Positions 43,772 through 53,110 of a stretch of DNA of 64,000 nt are shown in pieces. A program made the translations under genes and the position numbers. Location of the stretch: NCBI GenBank assembly GCA_026710435.1, contig JAPOQZ010000074.1, positions 33,843-97,842 of the forward strand, given 5' to 3'. This stretch comes from a bacterium (GTDB lineage: Bacteria; Actinomycetota; Acidimicrobiia; Spongiisociales; Spongiisociaceae). Numbering within the stretch: the first letter of the stretch is position 1; each line of letters opens with the position of its first letter. Under the pieces are notes generated by a model. It saw only the letters and a program-made list of their open reading frames with translations, searched no databases and was not told the DNA's origin.

Positions 43772-44809
43772 ATGTTAGAGGGGGCGTACTTCGAGCAGGC
43801 AACCCGCATCGCCGGATGGCTGGCAGGCTCGTACCCGCTCGCCGACGGGTACCAGCGGCGGGTTCTCGAGGAGGCCGCTCCGTCCATGTTAAGGAGCGCA
43901 GTCAGCCTCGTGGAGGAGGAAACGGGGCTCTCGGGCGTGTCCGAACCGAGGGTGGCTGTCATCGACCGTCTTCGATGGGTGGAAAGGAACCTGGCCTCCT
44001 TCTCGGCTCTGCTCGCGCCGGTCGAGGACAAGGTGGAGACTGGTCTGGTAGAGGGCGGAATAGGCGACAGCCTTTCCAAACGTATCGTCGCGTTGGAAAT
44101 GGGCATACTCCTCGGGTTGCTTTCCCACCGCGTGCTCGGCCAGTACGAGTTGATGATCGTCTCTCCGCAAGGAGGTGATGAGGTTTGCCTACCGGCTCCG
44201 AACATCCTGGAGTTCGAGCGCAGGTATCAGTTCCGGCCGGCCGAGTTCCGGTTCTGGGTCGTCCTGCACGAAGCCACCCACCTGCTCCAGTTTGTCGGGG
44301 TGCCCTGGTTGCGGTCGTACTTTCTCGACATCGCCTCTTCGCTGGTGTCGGTGTCGAAACCCGACGAGTCGCGCCTGGCGGTGCTCGTGTCGGGAATCCA
44401 GAGGGAAGGGGTCGGCGGTCTTCTCTCACCGGGCGAGGCCGGTATCCCCGGGCTCATGGCGACGCCGGATGAATTGGCGCGCCTGGACAAGGTGCAGGCG
44501 CTGATGTCCTTGCTCGAGGGTCATGGACATGTCGTCATGGATCGGATCGCGTCTCGCCACCTGTTCACCTGGCGCCGCATGTCGGCACTGGTCACCAAGC
44601 GCCGCAACACCCCGAGAGTGGCGGCATTCCTGCGGCTGACCGGTCTCGAGATGAAGCTCCGGCAGTACGAGGAGGGAAGGGACTTCATTCTCCACGTCGA
44701 GAGACGAGCCGGCTGGTCGGCGGTGGACCTGGCTTGGCAGTCGCCCGAGACCCTTCCCACCAGGTCCGAGATACGAGCACCCGAATCTTGGTTGGCTCGC
44801 GTCGGCTGA
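43772..44809 (+). CDS. zinc-dependent metalloprotease, DUF2342 family
   Basis: The protein has 345 residues. The zinc motif LHEATHLLQF (HExxH, about 163-172) is present, with a conserved helical C-terminal half (EGHGHVVMDRI...RRMSALVTKRR). The family is actinobacterial and sits in the same order before tilS, hpt and ftsH in many genomes; it has been labelled F420-biosynthesis-associated, but its substrate is unknown. ATG 43772 has AAGGTGG five bases upstream. Its end overlaps tilS. Confidence 0.82.
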   Translation: MLEGAYFEQATRIAGWLAGSYPLADGYQRRVLEEAAPSMLRSAVSLVEEETGLSGVSEPRVAVIDRLRWVERNLASFSALLAPVEDKVETGLVEGGIGDSLSKRIVALEMGILLGLLSHRVLGQYELMIVSPQGGDEVCLPAPNILEFERRYQFRPAEFRFWVVLHEATHLLQFVGVPWLRSYFLDIASSLVSVSKPDESRLAVLVSGIQREGVGGLLSPGEAGIPGLMATPDELARLDKVQALMSLLEGHGHVVMDRIASRHLFTWRRMSALVTKRRNTPRVAAFLRLTGLEMKLRQYEEGRDFILHVERRAGWSAVDLAWQSPETLPTRSEIRAPESWLARVG

Positions 44810-46137
44810 CCTCACTCGGGGCCTCGGTTGTCGAGCGAGTAAGCAGGTTTCTCGGTAACGATCGGCGCCCTCTGCTGGTTGCCTTGAGCGGGGGGGCCGA
44901 CAGCGCGGTGCTTGCGTGGGCGATCCAGAAGGACGCTAGAGAGGCTCGTGCGATCCATGTGCACCATGGCTGGCCGGACTCCGATCGGATGGAGGCTGCC
45001 GCTGTAGCAGTCGCAGACCACCTCGACATCGAGATGGAGCGGGTGAGGGTCGATGCGGTTGGCCCCGGTTCGCCCGAAGGGGAGGCGCGGCGAGCCCGCT
45101 ACCAGGCGGTACGTCGGATCGTCCGTGAAGGCGAGTTGATCGCCACAGGCCACACGCTCACCGAGCAAGCCGAGACGGTGCTGGGAAACCTGATCTGGGG
45201 TTCCGGCCTTGATGGGCTGCGGGGGATTCACCGGCGCCGGAACAACCTGGTGCGTCCCCTGATAGAAGTGAGCAGGGCAGAGACCAGAGAGTTGGCGTGC
45301 CTATTGGGCATACCGTTCGGTGACGATCCCGCGAACTACGATGTCGCCTTCCGCCGGGTTCGCATACGCAGGGCGCTGGCCGAGTGGGAGCGTCAGCTGG
45401 CCCCCGGGATGGCCGTCCGGCTGGCCGATGTCGCCAGACTGGTGGAAGGGGATCTGGGCCTGTTGGAGCAGTTCTCGGCCGGCCAGCGGATCGAACAGGC
45501 TGATGGCGCAGTGCGTATTCCCGCACCGATCCTCCGTACGCTGCCGCCCGCACTGGGAGCTAGGGTTGTGCGCCGCGGACTCAGAGCCTTGGGCGGTGGG
45601 CATCCCGGCACCAGGCGCGATGTCGATACCGTCTTGCGAGCGGCCCGCGATGGCACGCCGGGTTGGGTTGGCGGAGGCCACCTCGTGACGAGAGCCGGCT
45701 CGTACGTGCAGATCGGTTCTTCCCCACCGATCGCAGACGGACCGCTCGGTTGGAGCATCCTTCGACCGGTTCGCTGGGGAGAGTGGACTTGGGAGGCCTC
45801 GCAGTTCAACGGCCGGCCCGACTCGTTCCCATTCACCGCATGGCGCCAGGTCTTCGATGGGAGGGTCTTCGCTGGGGAGCAGCCGGTGATAAGGAGACCC
45901 GTCCCGGACGACCGGATAGCCATGCGCATCGGCCACAAGCGTGTCCTGGACGCCATGGCGGAGGCGGGCATGACTGCAGCGGATCGGTCGGAGTGGCCGC
46001 TACTGGAGGTCGGTGGACGGGTAGTCTGGATACCAGGCGTTCGGAGAGCGTATGCGGGCTGGGTCACAGCCGATACGATGAGCTACGTTCTGCTCTCAGC
46101 CACTCGGGAGGCAACGTGGAGACCGGTCGGGTACTGA
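44788..46137 (+). CDS. tilS: tRNA(Ile)-lysidine synthetase
   Basis: The protein has about 449 residues. The PP-loop LVALSGGADSAVLAW binds ATP; HVHHGWPDSDRMEA and TGHTLTEQAETVLGNLIWG are conserved. It changes C34 of the CAU-anticodon tRNA-Ile to lysidine so that it reads AUA. The C-terminal substrate-binding part is present (RIGHKRVLDAMAEAG...WPLLEVGGRVVWIPG). TTG 44788 is the most likely start, overlapping the metalloprotease end by 22 bases; no ATG or GTG fits. Confidence 0.88.
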   Translation: MVGSRRLTSLGASVVERVSRFLGNDRRPLLVALSGGADSAVLAWAIQKDAREARAIHVHHGWPDSDRMEAAAVAVADHLDIEMERVRVDAVGPGSPEGEARRARYQAVRRIVREGELIATGHTLTEQAETVLGNLIWGSGLDGLRGIHRRRNNLVRPLIEVSRAETRELACLLGIPFGDDPANYDVAFRRVRIRRALAEWERQLAPGMAVRLADVARLVEGDLGLLEQFSAGQRIEQADGAVRIPAPILRTLPPALGARVVRRGLRALGGGHPGTRRDVDTVLRAARDGTPGWVGGGHLVTRAGSYVQIGSSPPIADGPLGWSILRPVRWGEWTWEASQFNGRPDSFPFTAWRQVFDGRVFAGEQPVIRRPVPDDRIAMRIGHKRVLDAMAEAGMTAADRSEWPLLEVGGRVVWIPGVRRAYAGWVTADTMSYVLLSATREATWRPVGY

Positions 46138-46643
46138 TCAGCGAGGAAGAGATCGCACAGCGGTTGAGCGAGATGGGCGAGCAGATCACCCGGGACTACG
46201 AAGGGGAGGTCGTGCTCGTCGTGGGTGTCCTCCGGGGCGCATTCATGTTCATGGCCGACCTCGCCCGCCACATCCGGGTTGCGACGGAGTTCGATTTCAT
46301 GGCCGTTTCCTCGTACGGGTCGGCGACCAAGACATCAGGAGTCGTGCGGATCCTCAAGGATCTCGACGAGGAGATCGCTGGTCGTCATGTGCTTGTTGTC
46401 GAGGACATCGTCGACTCGGGCCTCACCCTTCAGTACCTCCTGAGAACCCTCAAGCTCCGCAGACCCGCCTCCCTGGAGGTGGCGACCCTTCTTCTGAAAG
46501 GGGACATGCAACGGGTGCCGGTGGATGTCCGCTATGTCGGCTTCACCATCGGGCCGGAGTTCGTGGTCGGCTACGGACTCGACTTCGACCAGCTGTACCG
46601 GAACCTGCCGTATGTCGGAGTCCTGGACCAGCATTCTCTCTAG
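46116..46643 (+). CDS. hpt: hypoxanthine phosphoribosyltransferase
   Basis: The protein has 175 residues. The PRPP-binding motif HVLVVEDIVDSGLTLQYLL is complete, and VVGVLRGAFMFMADL and GPEFVVGYGLDFDQLYRNLPYVG are typical of Hpt. It salvages hypoxanthine and guanine to IMP and GMP. Start GTG 46116 has GGGAGG five bases upstream and overlaps tilS. The stop TAG (46641-46643) is the first TAG of the repeat that follows. Confidence 0.95.
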   Translation: METGRVLISEEEIAQRLSEMGEQITRDYEGEVVLVVGVLRGAFMFMADLARHIRVATEFDFMAVSSYGSATKTSGVVRILKDLDEEIAGRHVLVVEDIVDSGLTLQYLLRTLKLRRPASLEVATLLLKGDMQRVPVDVRYVGFTIGPEFVVGYGLDFDQLYRNLPYVGVLDQHSL

Positions 46644-46846
46644 CCCCGATTTTTCATGTTTCCAGACGCACTCACGGCATCACGCCACATCGACTACCTC
46701 ATCGTGACCGCGCCGGGCTTCACCTGACGGGTAAACGTCACCGGGGCGAGACGGAACTACCGAGAGGGCGGTAATCCCTGCTCATAAGCTCATGTCCCAC
46801 ACCGCGTTCGCCCAATACAAACCCCCGCATGAATAAATGGGGCTGA
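46640..46846 (+). repeat. dispersed TIR repeat, copy 4 (reference copy)
   Basis: The element is 207 bp. Left end CTAGCCCCGATTTTTCATG, right end AAATGGGGCTGAA. Landmarks in order: TTTCCAGACGCACTCAC, ACGCCACATC, CTCATCG, CGGGCTTCACC...GGGTAAACGTC (hairpin), GGCGAGACGG, GGTAATCCCTG, AAGCTCATGTCCCACACCG, CCCAATACAAACCC. These recur in the other copies with the same spacing to within a few bases. It lies between hpt and the convergent NCS2 permease. Confidence 0.75.
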
Positions 46847-46896
46847 AGGGTGGTCCTGGGACGGCAAGGCTGTTCTGCCGGTTCAGGGTCGGATCG

Positions 46897-48633
46897 CTAC
46901 CGCGGACCCTCGACTGTCACCGTCACGATGTCCACGTCGTGATACTTGTTGTGGCGGACCCTTGAAGAGTAATGGCGCAACAAACGGAACGAGACCTCCC
47001 GGACATCGGCTATGTCGGGCGCCTCCCCCAAGTACGACAAGCGGTCCTCCAGGTTCTCCCCCTCCGATGCGCACAGGAACTCGAGTTCGGCTCCGCCTCC
47101 GTCAGGGCGGGCAGTCACCAGCAGGCGGCGGCGACCCTCCGAGGGGTCTGAATCCTGCGATAGCAGGCCGGATAGGGTTTCCTCGCCCACCAGCACCAGC
47201 CGCTCCGCATCGGCCTGCTGCCAGCTCTGACTGTCGGCGAACCCGCGAAGGAAGGCGCCCAGCTTGGGAAGCTCCTCCATGTTCAGGGCAACTTCCAGAT
47301 GACTTCGCCGCGGGGCCGTCGCCTCCATGAAGAAGACCATGACGATGGCGATGATGGCGCCTGCCGTCATGCCATTGCCAAACAGCACGGCGAGGAATCC
47401 CTCACCTAGGAGATCCGGGAATATCCATTGATTCTGGAAGCCCACACCCATCCAGAACGACACCCCCGCTACAGCGGCCTTCCGGTGGTCAACCCCATCC
47501 TGGATGATGATCTTCATACCTTGGATGAACAGCAGTCCTAGCAGTACGAGAAGGTAGGCAGCGGCCACGGGTGCCGGGATGGCGATCAGCACAGCTGCGA
47601 CTTTGGGGAAGAACGCCACGACCGCGAATATGGTTCCGATGATGACACCTACTCGCCGTGCCCCGATTCCCGTTACCTCGGCAAGGGAGATGCTGGTCGA
47701 GTAGGTAGTGTTCGGGAGGGTTCCCGCCAGGCCGGATAGCAGGTTCCCCATACCGTCGGCATTCAGCGCTCCCTGCACCACCCTGAAGTCGGTCGCCCGC
47801 CGGCTGCGCCGGGACACGCGCTGGATGGCAACCCCGTCTCCGATGGTTTCGATGGCGCCCACGATCGTGACGACGACGAACGCCGGGAGGAGCGCCCAGA
47901 ACTCCGCACCCGGCGTTACTGCGAGTCCGGGCCAGGAGTCGACGGGCACTCCCATCCAGGGGGCATCGAGAATCGGTTGGGTGTCGTAAATGCCGAAGAG
48001 CGCAGCCACCAGACAGCCAACCGCGATGCCGATTACCGGTGACCAGAGCCTCCACGCGGCTGGGGCGCGCAACACCAGTCCGGTCACCGTGACCAGGGTG
48101 GCGAGGGCGGCTATCGGGGCAGCAGAGCGGGAGGCCGTAGGGGTAACGTCGCCGAGAGAGTCGAAAAGCACCGGTACGACCGTGGCGCCTATGAGCATGA
48201 TGACGGTGCCTGAAACCACCGGGGTGAACACTCGGCGTAGCAGGGAGAGGCGTGAAGCCATCAGGAATTGAAACAGCGAAGATACGACGATGAGGGTTGC
48301 CATCGTGGATGGCCCGCCCTCCAGCAAAGCAGCTACGCACACAGCGATGAACGCTCCTGAAGTACCCATGATGAGCACGTGCCCGGCACCAAACCGGCCC
48401 ACGCGTACCGCTTGGAGGACGGTTGTGATCCCGCTGATCAGAAGGGCTGCGAAGACCGCCCAGGAAATGTACCCATCCGCTTGCTGGGCGATCCTGGCCA
48501 CGATCACCACGGTCAGCACTACCGGCGCCACTATCAACGCCGCAGCCTGCAAACCGGCCCCGAGAGCGATCAGAGGAGGGGGCTTGTCATCGGGCTCGTA
48601 ACGGACGTTCTCGTTAGCGCTTGTCATGGCCAT
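46897..48633 (-). CDS. NCS2-type purine/uracil permease with cytosolic C-terminal domain
   Basis: The protein has about 578 residues. Residues about 20-440 form the NCS2 (xanthine/uracil permease) fold with 12-14 helices; VTIVGAIETIGDG holds the family Glu, and NADGMGNLLSGLAGTLPNTTYSTS is the substrate-binding stretch. The last about 130 residues are soluble and resemble a degenerate HATPase (RsbW-like) domain: RLVLVGEETLSGLL, RLLVTARPDGGGAELEF, then a final helix-strand unit. The clear N-box and G-box residues are missing. ATG 48633 is preceded by GGAGG; GTG 48681 is possible. Confidence 0.8.
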   Translation of the reverse strand: MAMTSANENVRYEPDDKPPPLIALGAGLQAAALIVAPVVLTVVIVARIAQQADGYISWAVFAALLISGITTVLQAVRVGRFGAGHVLIMGTSGAFIAVCVAALLEGGPSTMATLIVVSSLFQFLMASRLSLLRRVFTPVVSGTVIMLIGATVVPVLFDSLGDVTPTASRSAAPIAALATLVTVTGLVLRAPAAWRLWSPVIGIAVGCLVAALFGIYDTQPILDAPWMGVPVDSWPGLAVTPGAEFWALLPAFVVVTIVGAIETIGDGVAIQRVSRRSRRATDFRVVQGALNADGMGNLLSGLAGTLPNTTYSTSISLAEVTGIGARRVGVIIGTIFAVVAFFPKVAAVLIAIPAPVAAAYLLVLLGLLFIQGMKIIIQDGVDHRKAAVAGVSFWMGVGFQNQWIFPDLLGEGFLAVLFGNGMTAGAIIAIVMVFFMEATAPRRSHLEVALNMEELPKLGAFLRGFADSQSWQQADAERLVLVGEETLSGLLSQDSDPSEGRRRLLVTARPDGGGAELEFLCASEGENLEDRLSYLGEAPDIADVREVSFRLLRHYSSRVRHNKYHDVDIVTVTVEGPR

Positions 48634-48681
48634 ACGGATGGACCCTCCGATGGATCGGCCCAACTCTTCGTGTCGGGTCAC

Positions 48682-49210
48682 GCGTACTCTAGCCGAATCG
48701 GATCATCACTATTCCTGGGCGGGTTCGATAGAAGGCGGGTCGATGTGATTCGCGCGGGTCGGCAGGGTGGCATCCCACTTGTCATCGGCATTGCGGACCC
48801 GCACCAACCACTCTGCACGAACTGGGCCATCTCGTTTAAGAGGATGCCTTAAACACCCCTCACCCGCCGAAGAATCACAGCTCAGCAGATGGAGGGCTAA
48901 CTCTTATCCCGTTTTGGATGACTTCCACAACCTGCTTGGAGCGACGTGAGCGGCCGGGGATAATAGGACCTGTCTGGATATGCTGTTCGGGAGGCGCCGG
49001 GCCGGGTCATGCGGACCGGTTGCTCCCGGAGGGGCCGCGTAGCCGGAGATGACTGGTTCACACGGTGGGTGGCCTTCTCCGCGAAGATGGGGCGAACCGC
49101 CCGCGATAGTCTCGGCAGCATCGTAGGATGAGGTTGCACCAGCGCCGCGCCCCAGCGTGCGGGAGTTTCCACGCCCTCTCCCGGGCACCAAACAAGCATG
49201 AGGAAGAACA
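48682..49210. other. 529-bp intergenic region upstream of ftsH
   Basis: The region lies between the divergent permease and ftsH genes. No convincing gene is seen on either strand. TTGGAG and TAATAG about 19 bases apart (near 48934-48963) are a weak candidate promoter toward ftsH. A stretch near 48697 faintly resembles the left end of the TTAGCCCC repeat but does not continue. GAGGAAG at the far end is the ftsH ribosome site. Confidence 0.4.
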
Positions 49211-51142
49211 TTGAGTAAGACCACCCGCACCATCTTCGTTTACGGTCTCGTGGTCATGGCGTTGGTTCTGATGGGACAACGTTTCCTGAACCAGGCCAAC
49301 CGGGCCGAGGAGATCGACCTGACCGTGTTCCAGGAGGTGGTGACGAACGGATCGGTGGCCGAGGTCACCATCCTGGAGCGCTCCAACGCCATCGAGGGAA
49401 CGCTGCGGCCAGGGGTTTCCCCCGCGGATGTACCGGGCGACTTCCGGGTGCTGTACACCGCAGAGTACGAGGGAACTCTCACCGAGATACTGCTGGCCAA
49501 CGACGTGAAGGTCTTGATCGACCCGGAGCCACCCGGGTTCTGGGAGTTGGTGCTTGGCATTCTTCCCTGGTTGCTGATCTTCGGATTCATGATCTTCGTG
49601 ATCATGCAGATGCAGAGCGGGGGCAGCCGTATCATGCAGTTCGGCAAGGCGAAGGCGAAGCAGGTCTCCAGGGACCAACCGAAGGTTACGTTCGAGGATG
49701 TGGCGGGGCTGGAAGAGGCGATCGAGGAACTGGGCGAGATAAAGGACTTCCTCCAATCGCCCCAGAAGTTCAGGGCGATGGGAGCCAAGATCCCGAAGGG
49801 TGTCCTTCTGTACGGTTCTCCCGGAACCGGCAAGACCCTCCTCGCAAGAGCGGTGGCGGGCGAAGCGGGAGTTCCGTTTTTCTCTATCTCCGGATCCGAC
49901 TTCGTGGAGATGTTCGTGGGGGTGGGCGCCAGCCGGGTACGTGACCTGTTCGAACAAGCGAAGGCAGCGCCACCGGCCATCATCTTCATCGACGAGATCG
50001 ACGCGGTGGGACGGCACCGGGGCGCCGGTCTGGGTGGCGGCCACGACGAGCGGGAGCAGACCCTGAACCAACTTCTCGTCGAACTCGACGGATTCGACGT
50101 GTCCAGCGGGGTGATCGTCATTGCCGGAACCAACCGACCCGACATTCTCGACCCTGCCCTGCTCCGCCCCGGCCGTTTCGACCGCCAGATCGTCGTGGAT
50201 CGACCCGACCTCAGAGGACGCCGGGCGATTCTCGACGTCCATGCCAAGGGCAAGCCGATCTCCGAGGAAGTGGACATGGATCTCATAGCGCGGCAGACGC
50301 CGGGCTTCACGGGGGCTGACCTAGCCAACCTGATAAACGAAGCGGCGCTGCTGGCTGCCCGGCGCGACAAGGTCCGCGTGGAACCCGATGAACTCGAAGA
50401 GGCCATCGAAAGGGTGATCGCAGGTCCGGAGCGCAAGAGCAGGGTGATGAGCGACCGGGAGAAGAAGGTCACCGCATACCACGAGGGGGGACACGCCCTG
50501 GTGGGGTTTGCACTGCCCAACGCCGACCCGATCCACAAGGTCACGATCATCCCCCGAGGCCGGGCCGGTGGCTACACCCTTGCCCTCCCGACGGAGGATC
50601 GTAACTACCTGAGGCGTTCCGAGCTGACTGACCAACTCGCCATGCTCATGGGGGGCCGAGCCGCCGAGGAGTTGATCTTTGCGGATCCCACCACGGGTGC
50701 CTCCAACGACATCGAGAAGGCCACCGAGCAGGCCCGTCGCATGGTGATGGAGTACGGCATGAGCGACAACCTCGGTCCGATGAAGTACGGCAAGGATCAC
50801 GGTGAGGTGTTTCTAGGACGGGACTATTCGAGCCAGCAGGACTACTCGGACGAGGTTGCGGCGACCATCGACGACGAGGTACGAGCCCTGCTCAACCAGG
50901 CTCATGAAGAGGCGCGGCGGATTCTCACCACCCACATCGACTCCCTCCATCGTATGGCCGACCGCCTGATCGAGGTCGAGACGCTCCAAGCGGAGGAGAT
51001 CACCGCTATCCTGCACGATGTACCCAAGTGGCAGACGGTGGAAGGGGCAGGTCCCCGGATCAAGGCTCCTCCGCTGGTTTCCCCAGCGCTGGCCGAGGGG
51101 GTTGCAGCTGCGCGAGCCCCCGTCTCACCACGCTCCGGCTAG
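49211..51142 (+). CDS. ftsH: ATP-dependent zinc metalloprotease FtsH
   Basis: The protein has 643 residues. Two membrane helices (about 6-23 and 113-135) flank a short extracytoplasmic domain. AAA domain: [13 protein letters not shown] (Walker A), [13 protein letters not shown] (Walker B), RPGRFDRQI (arginine fingers). The protease site is [13 protein letters not shown] (HExxH). It degrades misfolded and regulatory membrane proteins as a hexamer. Start TTG 49211 with GAGGAAG five bases upstream. folE begins four bases after the stop, so ftsH heads the folate operon. Confidence 0.96.
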   Translation: MSKTTRTIFVYGLVVMALVLMGQRFLNQANRAEEIDLTVFQEVVTNGSVAEVTILERSNAIEGTLRPGVSPADVPGDFRVLYTAEYEGTLTEILLANDVKVLIDPEPPGFWELVLGILPWLLIFGFMIFVIMQMQSGGSRIMQFGKAKAKQVSRDQPKVTFEDVAGLEEAIEELGEIKDFLQSPQKFRAMGAKIPKGVLLYGSPGTGKTLLARAVAGEAGVPFFSISGSDFVEMFVGVGASRVRDLFEQAKAAPPAIIFIDEIDAVGRHRGAGLGGGHDEREQTLNQLLVELDGFDVSSGVIVIAGTNRPDILDPALLRPGRFDRQIVVDRPDLRGRRAILDVHAKGKPISEEVDMDLIARQTPGFTGADLANLINEAALLAARRDKVRVEPDELEEAIERVIAGPERKSRVMSDREKKVTAYHEGGHALVGFALPNADPIHKVTIIPRGRAGGYTLALPTEDRNYLRRSELTDQLAMLMGGRAAEELIFADPTTGASNDIEKATEQARRMVMEYGMSDNLGPMKYGKDHGEVFLGRDYSSQQDYSDEVAATIDDEVRALLNQAHEEARRILTTHIDSLHRMADRLIEVETLQAEEITAILHDVPKWQTVEGAGPRIKAPPLVSPALAEGVAAARAPVSPRSG

Positions 51143-51146
51143 GCCC

Positions 51147-51728
51147 GTGCCGGGCTGGGTAATCGACCAGCAGGCCATCGCGGATGCCATGCGCCGGATC
51201 CTCGAGGCGATCGGCGAGGATCCCGGCAGGGAAGGGCTCCTAGAGACGCCGGAGCGGGTTGCCCGAATGTATACCGAGATCTTCGGAGGTATGCACCGTG
51301 ACCCGAGGGAGGACCTATTCCGTGTGTTCCTCGCCGACGAACACCAGGAGATGGTGCTGGTTCGGGACATAGCCTTCTATTCGATGTGCGAGCATCACTT
51401 CCTGCCCTTCCACGGTACGGCCCATGTCGCCTACGTTCCGGACGGCCGGGTCACGGGTCTCTCCAAGCTGGCCCGCCTCGTGGAAGGCTTCGCGCGCCGA
51501 CCCCAGATGCAGGAGAGGCTGACCACGCAGGTGGCTGACGCTCTAGTCGAGGTGCTGTCGCCCCGCGGTGTCCTCGTGGTCGTGGAAGCTCGCCATCTGT
51601 GTATGGAGATGCGTGGGGTGAAGAAGCCGGGCACGGTCACCCAGACGTCTGCGGTGCGGGGCCAGTTCCGCAGCAGCCATGCGACACGGGCGGAGGCCTT
51701 GGCGTTGATAAGCCGGGGGTGGAATTGA
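51147..51728 (+). CDS. folE: GTP cyclohydrolase I
   Basis: The enzyme converts GTP to dihydroneopterin triphosphate, the first step of folate synthesis. The protein has 193 residues. Zinc ligands are in [10 protein letters not shown] and [10 protein letters not shown], and [23 protein letters not shown] is the substrate-binding stretch; TSAVRGQF is close to the C-terminus. GTG 51147 is the start (PGWVIDQQ); the upstream open frame lies over ftsH. It overlaps folP. Confidence 0.96.
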   Translation: MPGWVIDQQAIADAMRRILEAIGEDPGREGLLETPERVARMYTEIFGGMHRDPREDLFRVFLADEHQEMVLVRDIAFYSMCEHHFLPFHGTAHVAYVPDGRVTGLSKLARLVEGFARRPQMQERLTTQVADALVEVLSPRGVLVVVEARHLCMEMRGVKKPGTVTQTSAVRGQFRSSHATRAEALALISRGWN

Positions 51729-52597
51729 AGCGACCCGGCTGGCATGTTCGGGACACCGTCCTGGATCCCAACCAGAGCACGATCATCATGGGGATCGTGA
51801 ACGCGACTCCCGACTCCTTCTCGGACGGAGGACGGTTTCTGGTCGAGGATGCTGCCGTCGCCCAGGGCGAGCGGCTCTTCGACGACGGCGCCCACATAGT
51901 CGACGTGGGTGGCGAGTCCACCCGACCGGGGGCCGCCGCAGTCGGGGAGGCCGAGGAGTTGCGCAGGGTGATCGGGGTGGTGACCCGCCTAACTGCTTCG
52001 GGGGTGCCCGTGTCGATCAATACGTCGAAGCCGGGGGTGGCAGCCGCGGCGATCGGGGCAGGAGCCGCGGTGGTGAACGACGTGAAGGCTCTGGAGGCGG
52101 AGGGCATGGTCGATCTGTGTGCCGCAACCGGAGTCGGGGTGGTGTTGATGCACATGCAGGGTGATCCCCGTACCATGCAGAGGAATCCCACCTATGGCGA
52201 TGTGGTCGCGGATGTCGGGGAGTACCTCAGGGCTAGGATCCGGGTGGCGGAGTCATCCGGCATAGACCGCAGGGCTATAGCCATCGATCCGGGAATCGGT
52301 TTCGGCAAGACCCTCGACCATAACCTCGCGCTCCTCAATGGCCTGCCCGCGCTGGCAGCCATCGGGGTGCCGGTCCTGGTGGGAGCCTCACGTAAGGCTT
52401 TTCTGGGTACCCTGAGCGGGCTACCCGTGGAAGAGCGGGATGTTGTCACCGCGGTGTCGTCCGGGATCTGCGTTATGAACGGGGCTTCGATCGTGAGGGT
52501 TCACGATGCCGGGCTCACCCGCGACGCGGTGGCTCTGGCGGACGCTATGGTGCGAAGGATGGGAGAGGATGAAGACGACCGGTCTCAAGCCGCGTGA
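51719..52597 (+). CDS. folP: dihydropteroate synthase with an active-site change
   Basis: The enzyme joins p-aminobenzoate to hydroxymethyl-dihydropterin diphosphate. Signatures: [51 protein letters not shown] and RVHDA. Loop 2, normally SVDTxK, reads SINTSKPG, so a conserved pterin-binding Asp is Asn; NDVSG is NDVKA. The fold is intact over 292 residues. Start GTG 51719; TTG 51725 directly overlaps the folE stop and is equally possible. No other folP is in the window. Confidence 0.88.
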   Translation: MELKRPGWHVRDTVLDPNQSTIIMGIVNATPDSFSDGGRFLVEDAAVAQGERLFDDGAHIVDVGGESTRPGAAAVGEAEELRRVIGVVTRLTASGVPVSINTSKPGVAAAAIGAGAAVVNDVKALEAEGMVDLCAATGVGVVLMHMQGDPRTMQRNPTYGDVVADVGEYLRARIRVAESSGIDRRAIAIDPGIGFGKTLDHNLALLNGLPALAAIGVPVLVGASRKAFLGTLSGLPVEERDVVTAVSSGICVMNGASIVRVHDAGLTRDAVALADAMVRRMGEDEDDRSQAA

Positions 52598-53048
52598 CTT
52601 TGCCTGGGTGATCGGAAAGAGGCTCGCCACTTCGGCGCGTCTCGGTGGTCAGGGATTCGAGCACAGGCGTGTGCGACGCCAGGAGGAGATAGCCTGGCTC
52701 CTCCAATCCGAGTTCACCGCGGTGGTGTCGTTGCTGCCGGGAGCCCAGAATGTGAACAGCTACGAGGAAGCAGGCCTGGACGTCTACCGGGCGCCGGTCG
52801 ACCTGGAATCCGATCCTGAAGTGGTGGAGAAGGCATTCGACACCATTCACGACGCCCTGTCCGGGCCTGACGCCCGTGTGCTGGTACATCGGAACTACGT
52901 GGACGACACGGTGGCGGGTGTTCTGGCCGGCTACGTCGTGTACTCGGGCCTGGTCGACGATGAGCGCCTCGCCACCATGGCCATACAGGCGGTCATCGGC
53001 CGCCCCCTCGGACCCGGTGCAAGGGCGCTGATACCTTCTGCCGACTGA
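52569..53048 (+). CDS. phosphatase-like protein lacking the catalytic Cys
   Basis: The protein has 159 residues. The layout resembles dual-specificity phosphatases: GFEHRRVRRQEEIAWLL, FTAVVSLLPGAQNVNSYEEAGLDVYRAPV, then a P-loop position VLVHRNYVDDTVAGVLAGYVV, where HCxxGxxRT is expected. The catalytic Cys is Arg and the P-loop Arg is Asp, so it should be inactive as a phosphatase. It overlaps the folP end and precedes the folB fusion, which suggests a link to the folate operon. ATG 52569 has GGGAGAGG upstream. Confidence 0.5.
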   Translation: MKTTGLKPRDFAWVIGKRLATSARLGGQGFEHRRVRRQEEIAWLLQSEFTAVVSLLPGAQNVNSYEEAGLDVYRAPVDLESDPEVVEKAFDTIHDALSGPDARVLVHRNYVDDTVAGVLAGYVVYSGLVDDERLATMAIQAVIGRPLGPGARALIPSAD

Positions 53049-53110
53049 CCCGATGCCGCTCGGCCACGCCGCCACGCTACCGTCGAATGGCCTCGCAATA
53101 GCACCCCATC

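Noticed and set aside
48697..48900. A sixth TTAGCCCC repeat copy upstream of ftsH
   Set aside because: Only the first 25-30 bases look similar (TAGCC...ATCATC...TTCC); the landmarks and the right end are missing.
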